This document shows positions 6,925 to 13,666 of a stretch of DNA of 14,333 nt, in pieces. Both the position numbers and the translations under genes were made by a program. Origin of the DNA: Bacteroidota bacterium (GTDB lineage Bacteria; Bacteroidota; Bacteroidia; Chitinophagales; Chitinophagaceae); the NCBI GenBank assembly GCA_947460795.1, contig CANHJA010000032.1:1-14333 (forward strand). The letters run 5' to 3'. Numbering within the stretch: position 1 is the first letter of the stretch; the number at the start of each line of letters is the position of its first letter. The notes below the pieces were generated by a model. It did no database searches and had not been told where the DNA came from. It worked only from the letters and a program-made list of their open reading frames with translations.

Positions 6925-8748
6925 ATGAGTAACGAAGCAACATTACACGCACACGACGAACACGCACATGACCATGGTCACGATCATGGACATCATGAGC
7001 ATGAACATCATGAACCCCATTTCTTTTCGAAGTATATCTTCAGCATGGATCATAAAATTATCTCCCGTCAATTTTTAATTACCGGTATTTTTTGGGCTAT
7101 CGTTGGAGGTTTAATGTCTGTATTTTTCCGTTTACAATTGGGTTTCCCTGAGCAAACATTCAAAGTCTTATCTGCATTTTTAGGAGATTGGGCAAAAAAT
7201 GGTAAAATGGATCCAGAAATGTATTATGGTTTAACTACTATACATGGAACCGTATTGGTTTTCTTTGTATTAACAGGTGGTTTAAGTGGTACATTTAGTA
7301 ATTTCTTAATTCCATTGCAAATTGGTGCGCGTGATATGGCATCTCCTTTCTTAAACATGCTTTCATTTTGGTTTTTTGCCATTGCGAGTGTGGTAATGTT
7401 TGGATCATTATTTATCACAACAGGCCCAGCATCAGGTGGTTGGACAACTTACCCTCCATTGAGTGCATTAAAAGAAGCTTCTATGGGTTCTGGATTAGGA
7501 ATGGATTTATGGTTGAGTAGTATGGCTTTATTTGTTGTATCATCATTACTTGGAGGTATCAACTATATCGTTACTATTTTAAATATGAGAACAAAAGGAA
7601 TGACAATGACTCGTTTGCCATTAACTATTTGGGCGTTCTTATTTACTGCAGTATTAGGAGTTTTATCTTTCCCAGTATTGTTATCAGCTGCCGTATTATT
7701 ATTATTTGATCGCCATGCTGGAACAAGTTTCTATTTATCTGAAATATTTGTAGCTGGTAAAGCATTGCCTAATGTAGGTGGCTCACCAATTTTATATCAA
7801 CATTTATTCTGGTTCTTAGGTCATCCAGAGGTTTATATCATCATGTTACCAGCAATGGGTATGGCATCTGAAATTTTAAGTACGCATTCAAGAAAACCAA
7901 TTTTTGGATACTTGGCTATGGTTTTATCAATAATTGGAATTACTGTTTTAGCGTTTTTAGTTTGGGCACATCACATGTTTGTAACCGGTATGAGTCCGTT
8001 TTTAGGAGGTGTGTTTGTATTATTAACTTTATTAATTGCCATCCCTTCTGCAGTAAAAGTATTTAACTGGTTAACTACAATTTGGAAAGGAAATATTCGT
8101 TTCACTGTTCCAATGATGTTTGCATTAGGGTTTGTTTCATTATTTATCTCTGGTGGATTAACAGGCTTATTCTTAGGAAACTCTGCATTGGATATTCACT
8201 TACACGATACGTACTTTGTAATTGCTCACTTCCATATTGTAATGGGTATTTCTGCATTCTTTGGAATGTTTGCTGGTATCTATCATTGGTATCCAAAAAT
8301 GTATGGTCGATTCATGAATAATACATTAGGTTACATTCATTTCTTTGTAACTTTTATTGGATCATATGTAATTTTCTGGCCAATGCATTATGAAGGAGTT
8401 GCAGGTATGCCTCGTCGTTATTACGACTTTAGCGCTTGGGAATCTTTCAAACAATTTGGAGAGTTAAATCAAATGATTTCTGTAGCAGCAATTATTGTTT
8501 TCTTTGCTCAATTATTATTTGTATTCAATTATTTTGTGAGTATTTGGAAAGGTAAAAAAGTAACTGATCCGAATCCTTGGCAAGCAAATTCATTAGAGTG
8601 GACTACTCCAATTAAACCAGGTCACGGTAACTGGGATGGTCCAATTCCTGAAGTACATCGTTGGGCTTACGACTATAAAGATAATGGAGAAGGTGGAGAC
8701 TTTATTCCACAACACATTCCATTAAAAGAAGGAGAAGAAAGTCATTAA
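6925..8748 (+). CDS. coxA: Cytochrome c oxidase subunit I, aa3 type A1 heme-copper oxidase
   Basis: Subunit I (CtaD) is the catalytic subunit that reduces oxygen to water and pumps protons. At 607 residues it has the usual twelve helices plus an unusual His-rich N-terminus (13 His between residues 8 and 32). The key residues are in place: H107 (TIHGTVLVFF) and H437 for low-spin heme a, H435 for heme a3, and H300, H349 and H350 for CuB. Y304 in GHPEVY is the residue cross-linked to the CuB ligand. E302 in that motif marks the A1 subgroup. K378 in SAVKVFNW is the K-channel lysine, and the Asp in GARDMASP fits the D-channel entry. The C-terminus carries DPNPWQANSLEWTTP, common in these proteins. 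It begins 29 bases after coxB at an ATG preceded by A-rich sequence and ends just before a strong hairpin. Confidence 0.97.
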   Translation: MSNEATLHAHDEHAHDHGHDHGHHEHEHHEPHFFSKYIFSMDHKIISRQFLITGIFWAIVGGLMSVFFRLQLGFPEQTFKVLSAFLGDWAKNGKMDPEMYYGLTTIHGTVLVFFVLTGGLSGTFSNFLIPLQIGARDMASPFLNMLSFWFFAIASVVMFGSLFITTGPASGGWTTYPPLSALKEASMGSGLGMDLWLSSMALFVVSSLLGGINYIVTILNMRTKGMTMTRLPLTIWAFLFTAVLGVLSFPVLLSAAVLLLFDRHAGTSFYLSEIFVAGKALPNVGGSPILYQHLFWFLGHPEVYIIMLPAMGMASEILSTHSRKPIFGYLAMVLSIIGITVLAFLVWAHHMFVTGMSPFLGGVFVLLTLLIAIPSAVKVFNWLTTIWKGNIRFTVPMMFALGFVSLFISGGLTGLFLGNSALDIHLHDTYFVIAHFHIVMGISAFFGMFAGIYHWYPKMYGRFMNNTLGYIHFFVTFIGSYVIFWPMHYEGVAGMPRRYYDFSAWESFKQFGELNQMISVAAIIVFFAQLLFVFNYFVSIWKGKKVTDPNPWQANSLEWTTPIKPGHGNWDGPIPEVHRWAYDYKDNGEGGDFIPQHIPLKEGEESH

Positions 8749-8770
8749 TAATAAATAGATTAATATTTTT

Positions 8771-8820
8771 AAATTCCAAATTCCAAATAATACTTGTTTG
8801 GAATTTGGAATTTTATTATT
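8771..8820 (+). terminator. Strong hairpin and T-rich run after coxA (likely terminator or attenuator)
   Basis: The left arm 8771-8787 (AAATTCCAAATTCCAAA) and right arm 8797-8813 (TTTGGAATTTGGAATTT) are perfect complements over 17 bases, with a 9-base loop. The right arm runs into TTTTATTATT. Each arm contains a 7-base unit repeated twice. This looks like an intrinsic terminator at the end of the act-cox unit. Because ctaB starts only about 20 bases later in the same direction, partial read-through is also possible. A T-run preceded by A-rich sequence could let it work in both directions, but no minus-strand gene is nearby. Confidence 0.75.
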
Positions 8821-8836
8821 TGAAACAATATATACT

Positions 8837-9712
8837 GTGATAAAGCAAAAACTAAAAGATTACCAGCAATTAATGAAACTCAACTTAAGCATGTTGGTTG
8901 TTTTTTCGAGCATTGTAGGCTATTTAATGGTTCCAGAAATTAAGGAGGTTCAAATCAGTAAATTAGTTTTGCTGTTTTTAGGAGGTATGCTAGTTACAGC
9001 TGCAGCCAATGCAACAAATGAATTGCTTGAACAAGACACTGACGCACTCATGAAAAGAACCATGACAAGACCGTTGCCTGATAAAAGAATGTCAAATAAA
9101 GAGGCCGCTATTTTTACTGGCATTGTATTGTTTGTAGGTTTATACATTTTGTATCATTTTTTCAATCCATTGTCTGCATTTATTGCATTCATTAGCTATT
9201 TACTCTATTCATTTTTATACACCCCATTAAAAAAAATAACTGCTATATCAGTTTTAGTTGGTGCAATACCAGGCTCGCTTCCCTGTTTAATAGGATGGGT
9301 TGCTGCAACTAATCACATGGGTAGTTTAGCCGCTTGGACACTTTTCATTTTACAATTCTTTTGGCAGTTTCCTCACTTTTGGTCAATAGCTTGGATAGGT
9401 CATGAAGATTATGAAAAGGCAGGTATGAAAATGCTTCCCAAAGAAGGGAAAATTGGACAATATACAGCCTTTCAGTGTGTATTATACAGTGCAGTTTTAA
9501 TTCCATTAAGTGCTTTACCAATGATTGCTATGCCTGAAACATACAGCTGGATTTCATTTGCAGGTTTAGTGATTGCTGCTACTTGGATGTTGTATAATTC
9601 AATTCTTTTTTTAAAAGACACTTCAGATTTGAAAGCACGAAAAGTTATGTTCGCATCATTTGTATATTTACCATTAACCTTGGTTTCATTGATTTTAGAT
9701 AAGTTTATTTAA
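8837..9712 (+). CDS. ctaB: Heme o synthase (protoheme IX farnesyltransferase), UbiA family
   Basis: CtaB (CyoE) attaches a farnesyl group to heme b to give heme o, the precursor of the heme a used by the oxidase encoded just upstream. It is a UbiA-type membrane prenyltransferase of 291 residues from the GTG at 8837. The first Asp-rich site is in NELLEQDTDALMKRT (N61, D67, D69), followed by RPLP. The second conserved stretch is HEDYEKAGMKMLP. Seven to nine hydrophobic helices are visible. The frame can be extended upstream to a TTG at 8798, but that codon lies inside the right arm of the terminator hairpin. The residues it would add do not look like the family N-terminus, whereas IKQKLKDYQQLMKLNLS after the GTG does. 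An ATG at 8873 is too far in. Being next to coxA fits the pathway. Confidence 0.93.
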   Translation: MIKQKLKDYQQLMKLNLSMLVVFSSIVGYLMVPEIKEVQISKLVLLFLGGMLVTAAANATNELLEQDTDALMKRTMTRPLPDKRMSNKEAAIFTGIVLFVGLYILYHFFNPLSAFIAFISYLLYSFLYTPLKKITAISVLVGAIPGSLPCLIGWVAATNHMGSLAAWTLFILQFFWQFPHFWSIAWIGHEDYEKAGMKMLPKEGKIGQYTAFQCVLYSAVLIPLSALPMIAMPETYSWISFAGLVIAATWMLYNSILFLKDTSDLKARKVMFASFVYLPLTLVSLILDKFI

Positions 9713-9749
9713 AAGTGATAAACTAAAATAGTTATTTTATCTTCATAAC

Positions 9750-10964
9750 ATGAAATCAATGCATACAAAAGCAAGCATCCAATTTATTTTCTTTACGTTA
9801 TTGTTAGATGTGATTGGTTTTGGAATAATCATTCCGGTAATGCCCGAGATGATAGCCAGCCTCAAAGGAATTTCAATAAATGAAGCAAGTAAATACGGCG
9901 GATACCTTTTAACAAGCTTTGCTATTGCTCAATTTTTCAGTTCTCCAATTATGGGGAGTTTAAGTGATCAATATGGGAGAAGACCAGTTTTGTTATTTTC
10001 TTTATTTGGTTTTTGCATCGATTATTTATTTTTAGCTTTTGCTCCATCGTTTGGTTGGCTAATGGTTGGACGAGTCATTGCAGGAATTACAGGAGCTAGT
10101 TTCACTACAGCAAGTGCCTATATTGCAGATATTAGCACCAGTGAAACTCGAGCAAAAAACTTTGGAATGATAGGAGCTGCATTCGGTATGGGTTTTATAA
10201 TTGGACCAGTTTTAGGAGGCCTTTTAGGGAAATTTGATACCAAATGGCCTTTTTATGCCAGTGCCATTTTATGCTTTATTAATTTACTTTACGGCTATTT
10301 TGTTTTGCCCGAATCCCTCAGCAAAGAAAATCGCAGATCGTTTGATATTAAAAGAGCAAATCCTTTTACTACGATTTTAAAATTAAGAAAATATAAAAAC
10401 ATTGGTTGGTTGATGTTTGCTTTTTTCTTATTGTATTTAGGTTCTCAAGCAGTGCAAAGCAATTGGAACTATTTTACCATATATCAATTTAATTGGAGTA
10501 AAGATTTAGTGGGTTATTCGTTGGGATTGGTAGGAATTTTAGTGGGTGTTGTGCAAGGTTTATTGATAAAACGTTCTGTAGCTTTGCTAGGCAATGAAAA
10601 AAGTGTTTATATCGGTTTTGGATTATATGCCCTTGGTATGTTTTTATTTTCATTTGCTTCACAAGGTTGGATGATGTTTGTTTTTTTAATTCCATATTGT
10701 CTTGGTGGAATTTCAGGACCCTGCATTCAAAGCATCATGACTACAGAAGTTCCAGCCAACGAACAGGGCGAATTACAAGGTGGTTTAACAAGTTTGCAAA
10801 GTTTGACAACCATTTTTGGACCCTTAATGATGACCAATTTATTTTATTTTGCAACCAAACCAAATGCTACATTTCATTTTCCGGGAGCCCCTTTTTTTCT
10901 AGGAGGTATTTTTATGGCAGCAAGTTTTTTTATTACATTTCGATTGCTCAGAACACAAAAATAG
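9750..10964 (+). CDS. TetA-like major facilitator superfamily drug:H+ antiporter
   Basis: This is a 404-residue, 12-helix exporter of the major facilitator superfamily, close in pattern to the Tet(A)/TCR group of drug:proton antiporters. Visible hallmarks are D20 in helix 1 (LLLDVIGFGIIIPVMP), motif A GSLSDQYGRRP at 69-79, GRVIAGITGA at about 107-116, YIADIS at about 124-129 and the antiporter motif C GAAFGMGFIIGPVLGG at 142-157. A hydrophilic loop with LPESLSKENRRSF splits the two halves. The substrate cannot be told from sequence. Many Bacteroidota chromosomes carry such genes without known tetracycline resistance, so this should not be called a resistance gene. It starts 37 bases after ctaB, possibly as part of its transcript, in the place where subunit III genes often sit. 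ATG 9750 is used; ATG 9759 is an equally possible start. Confidence 0.88.
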   Translation: MKSMHTKASIQFIFFTLLLDVIGFGIIIPVMPEMIASLKGISINEASKYGGYLLTSFAIAQFFSSPIMGSLSDQYGRRPVLLFSLFGFCIDYLFLAFAPSFGWLMVGRVIAGITGASFTTASAYIADISTSETRAKNFGMIGAAFGMGFIIGPVLGGLLGKFDTKWPFYASAILCFINLLYGYFVLPESLSKENRRSFDIKRANPFTTILKLRKYKNIGWLMFAFFLLYLGSQAVQSNWNYFTIYQFNWSKDLVGYSLGLVGILVGVVQGLLIKRSVALLGNEKSVYIGFGLYALGMFLFSFASQGWMMFVFLIPYCLGGISGPCIQSIMTTEVPANEQGELQGGLTSLQSLTTIFGPLMMTNLFYFATKPNATFHFPGAPFFLGGIFMAASFFITFRLLRTQK

Positions 10965-11086
10965 CTTGGGACAGAAAATGCGATTCAACTATTATTAAGA
11001 GACAAAAATGGATTCGAAAAATTGTGTTACATCCATTTTACAACAATATTATGTACAAATCAACCTCGAAATTTTTCCTTAAAAAC

Positions 11087-11121
11087 TTATAAAATAGGAT
11101 AATTTTTTAGTTATAAAATAG
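11087..11121. repeat. Two 11-base direct repeats in the intergenic region before the lipoprotein gene
   Basis: TTATAAAATAG occurs at 11087-11097 and again at 11111-11121, with starts 24 bases apart. They lie in the 237-base gap 10965-11201, which otherwise shows no convincing gene or strong terminator. Spacing near two helical turns could suit a dimeric regulator, but in AT-rich DNA chance is likely. Confidence 0.35.
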
Positions 11122-11167
11122 TTCTCATATATTCAAGCGTTTAAAAAATAAAATAATAACAATATGA

Positions 11168-11186
11168 AATATGCATATTATTTTTG
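11168..11186 (+). promoter_or_regulatory. Candidate Bacteroidota-type -7 promoter element overlapping a 12-base palindrome
   Basis: TATTTTTG at 11179-11186 matches the Bacteroidota -7 consensus TAnnTTTG exactly and lies 15 bases before the ATG of the lipoprotein gene. A perfect palindrome, AATATGCATATT (11168-11179), abuts it and could be an operator. No clear TTG -33 element is seen at the right distance upstream, and the implied leader would be very short. Confidence 0.35.
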
Positions 11187-11201
11187 TTAAAAATAGCTGT
11201 T

Positions 11202-12251
11202 ATGAAATATTTTTACGTTTTTGTTTTATGCTTATTGTTATTTGCATGTAAAAAACAAGCTGTTGATGATTCACCTATTCAATCAAATTGGTTATTGCCT
11301 TTGATCAAAGGCAACCTTTCATTGAATGAGTTGACCAAGTTGGAAGGAGAATCATTTGAATATCAAATAACTCCCAATGATATAGGAATGCCAACAAATC
11401 AAACGGTTAGCTCACCAAGTTTTAAAATTAATTTTATAGGACCTTTTGTAATACCAATACAAGATATCATAAAATATTTAAAGGTAGACACGATAGAAAT
11501 AGGTATGAAAATTCATAATTTATTTCCTGTAAAATTTAATTCAGGTTTTACAGCCACTTTGCGTAGTTCAAAAGACACAACAACCAACAATAATATTTTA
11601 TTTTCTACCACATTTACTAATGCGTTACAATCAAATGGGAAAGATAGTTTGACATTAAATATCACCAATGTTACTATGAATGATTCTGTTTATTTTTTTA
11701 TAGAAGATCTGCAGATTGATGCTTTTACCAATGTGATTTTTAACGAAAATATACCTATTGAGTTTTCTATAAATAAAGTAAGATTGAATGAAGTTGCTTT
11801 GTATTCAAATCAGTCAATTGATTTAGCCGATACTGTTGCATTTGATCCTGGTGATTTGAGTAGCGTATATAATTCAGCTATTAATGATAGTTCAGTTTCT
11901 GGATACTTGAATTTTTATACCGATAATGGAATACCCATTTTTACTAGATTGCAAATGATATTTATGAAAGATGCTGTGAGAACAGATTCAGTGTTTGAAA
12001 ATTCGTTTATACTTGAAGGTGCAAGTGTAGATGGCGGTGGAAAGCCTACTAATATTGTCAGTAAAAAAAATGTCGTAAACATTCGAAAATCTAAATTAAA
12101 AAATATTGAAGGTAGTAATAAAATTGTCTACTCGTTATCAATTAATACCAATGGTTATCCTGTACCCTATGTGGTAATTAATAAAAATAATTTACTAGGG
12201 TTACAAATAGTGAGTGATTTGAAATTGATTATAAACCCTTTTAAATTTTAA
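11202..12251 (+). CDS. Putative lipoprotein of unknown function, paired with the downstream outer-membrane protein
   Basis: I do not recognise this 349-residue protein. The N-terminus (MKYFYVFVLCLLLFAC) is a lipoprotein signal, with the lipobox LFAC and Cys16 as the lipidated residue, followed by KKQ. The rest is rich in Asn, Ser, Thr and alternating hydrophobic residues, suggesting beta-sandwich domains. A segment of the type IEIGMKIHNLFPVKFNSGFTA (split around residues 98-118) resembles the repeated beta-strand pattern of LEA14-like or related domains; this is inference. The frame opens at a TTG at 11184, but the ATG at 11202 places the signal peptide correctly, so it is preferred. Its stop lies three bases before the next gene, so the two are probably translated from one mRNA and may act together at the outer membrane. 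Confidence 0.75.
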   Translation: MKYFYVFVLCLLLFACKKQAVDDSPIQSNWLLPLIKGNLSLNELTKLEGESFEYQITPNDIGMPTNQTVSSPSFKINFIGPFVIPIQDIIKYLKVDTIEIGMKIHNLFPVKFNSGFTATLRSSKDTTTNNNILFSTTFTNALQSNGKDSLTLNITNVTMNDSVYFFIEDLQIDAFTNVIFNENIPIEFSINKVRLNEVALYSNQSIDLADTVAFDPGDLSSVYNSAINDSSVSGYLNFYTDNGIPIFTRLQMIFMKDAVRTDSVFENSFILEGASVDGGGKPTNIVSKKNVVNIRKSKLKNIEGSNKIVYSLSINTNGYPVPYVVINKNNLLGLQIVSDLKLIINPFKF

Positions 12252-12254
12252 GGA

Positions 12255-13646
12255 ATGAAAAAAATTAGTTTACTTTTTATAAGCATAGTTTGTCATCAAA
12301 TTTTGTTTGCACAAATTAATATCGCGTCTATGCATAATCAAAATGCTGATGCAGAAAATTCTTTTTTAAATCCTTCTATGATTGGCAATGAATATAAGAA
12401 TTTTAAGATTTCTTTTTTGCCTTTTTACGCCAATTTCGGAAATAATTTTACTTCAGCAGGTGATGTTATAAATTATGTAAAAGAATTTAATCAGAAGGGT
12501 GATTCAATACAGGTTAATACATCAACTGTAAATGGTATAATGAATAACTTTAAAAAAACGAATTTGATTTATGCAGGTGCAGACGTTACGTTATTAAATC
12601 TAGGCTTAAATATTCATCGAAAAAGAAAAGTTTTTTTAGAATTTCAACTTTCAGCAAGACAACATGTTCATGCGAACATTTCTTTTCCTGAAGAATTATT
12701 TTATTTATTCTACAAAGGCAATCAGTTTTATGAAAATCAAACGATTGATATTTTACCTAAAATAAATGCCATACAGTATGCAGATTATGGATTAAATGTG
12801 GCGAAAAATTTTCATTTTAAATTAAATCAAAAAACAAATTTAATAATTAAACCAGCAGTTCGTTTTCGTTATTTAGTGGGTAATGCAAATATAAATACTC
12901 AAAATTCAAAACTTGATTTTTATACCGCACCTGATGGTCGTTACATTGAAGCTTCATTAAATGGACAGATTTTACAAAGTTATATCAATGAAAAAACATT
13001 TAGTAATTTGAATATAAATTCACTCTCAAGTATAATTACAAAGGGTGCAGGTACTGGATTTGGAATGGACTTTGGGGTATCAGCAAAGATAAATGATCAA
13101 ATATCAGCAAGCATCTCAATGGTTGATAACGGATCAATTCAATTTAAAGAAAATGCTTATACAATCAGTTCAAAATATACATATAGATGGGAAGGCTATG
13201 ATTGGAATAAAAATATTGACAGTTTTATTATTAAAAAGGATTTGTTGAATTTAGACTCAACAGCAGGTGCTTATAAAGTTAATATTGGTTCTAAATTAAT
13301 GATTAGTGGAAGTTATGGTTTTGGTAAAAAAGCGCTATTTAAGCGTTATTTAAATCATTATCATCACACTGTTTCATTGTTTTATGTGCAAGGTTTTCAA
13401 AATTATTTAAATGCTACAAAATCACCAATGATTTCGGTAGGATATAGTTATCGATTGAAAAATATTTTAAATGCTGGAGTAAATGCCAGTTTAGGAGGAC
13501 TAACAGGAAACTCGTTAGGGGCACATCTTCATTTTGGAATAGGTCCAATCCAATTTGGTTTAGCAACTAATAGTTTAGGTTATTTAGTAAGTAAATACAA
13601 CGCTAGAGGAGTCGATTTGCAATTTTATTCCGCCTTCAATTTTTAA
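12255..13646 (+). CDS. DUF5723-like outer-membrane beta-barrel protein
   Basis: A secreted protein of 463 residues. The first 19 or so residues (MKKISLLFISIVCHQILFA) form a signal peptide, with cleavage probably after FA before QIN. The mature N-terminus (ASMHNQNADAENSFLNPSMIGNEYK) resembles the start of PorV/DUF5723-type barrel proteins of Bacteroidota, where an NPS/NPA motif is common. The C-terminal half has alternating strands such as KAGVN-like turns (NAGVNASLGGLTGNSLGAH), GPIQFGLATN and a final LQFYSAFNF; ending in Phe is typical of outer-membrane barrels. Function is unknown. Gene pairing with the lipoprotein suggests an outer-membrane complex. Family naming is from pattern memory, so I hold DUF5723 at moderate certainty and the outer-membrane location higher. 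It converges with the SDR gene, leaving only 20 bases between. Confidence 0.72.
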   Translation: MKKISLLFISIVCHQILFAQINIASMHNQNADAENSFLNPSMIGNEYKNFKISFLPFYANFGNNFTSAGDVINYVKEFNQKGDSIQVNTSTVNGIMNNFKKTNLIYAGADVTLLNLGLNIHRKRKVFLEFQLSARQHVHANISFPEELFYLFYKGNQFYENQTIDILPKINAIQYADYGLNVAKNFHFKLNQKTNLIIKPAVRFRYLVGNANINTQNSKLDFYTAPDGRYIEASLNGQILQSYINEKTFSNLNINSLSSIITKGAGTGFGMDFGVSAKINDQISASISMVDNGSIQFKENAYTISSKYTYRWEGYDWNKNIDSFIIKKDLLNLDSTAGAYKVNIGSKLMISGSYGFGKKALFKRYLNHYHHTVSLFYVQGFQNYLNATKSPMISVGYSYRLKNILNAGVNASLGGLTGNSLGAHLHFGIGPIQFGLATNSLGYLVSKYNARGVDLQFYSAFNF

Positions 13647-13666
13647 TTTTATTAAAAGCGCACTCA

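Noticed and set aside
8797..8823. A promoter for ctaB made of TTTG in the hairpin and a TATTATTTG stretch
   Set aside because: The -7 spacing has one base too many for TAnnTTTG and the elements lie inside the terminator hairpin, so the match is not convincing.
9713..9749. Partial symmetry (AAAATA/TATTTT) between ctaB and the exporter gene as a terminator or operator
   Set aside because: The loop would be two bases and the longer symmetry has several mismatches; ordinary for AT-rich spacer DNA.
9750..10964. Calling the exporter a tetracycline resistance gene
   Set aside because: The motifs fit the TetA/TCR group, but many chromosomal members have other or unknown substrates, and no mobile element or repressor gene lies beside it.
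11008..11082. A 24-codon open frame (MDSKNCVTS... to IFP) in the gap after the exporter gene
   Set aside because: It has no ribosome-binding or promoter signal, no recognisable composition and a length expected by chance.
10667..11092. A 141-codon open frame overlapping the end of the exporter gene in another frame
   Set aside because: Most of it is antiframe to the well-supported exporter; its residue make-up (many Phe, Tyr, Ser, Lys) is that of a shadow frame, and it has no family motif.
13641..13657. A small inverted repeat TTTTAAT/ATTAAAA at the end of the outer-membrane protein gene as a bidirectional terminator
   Set aside because: Seven A-T pairs with a three-base loop is too weak to claim, and it overlaps the stop codon; a terminator here is plausible only because the genes converge.
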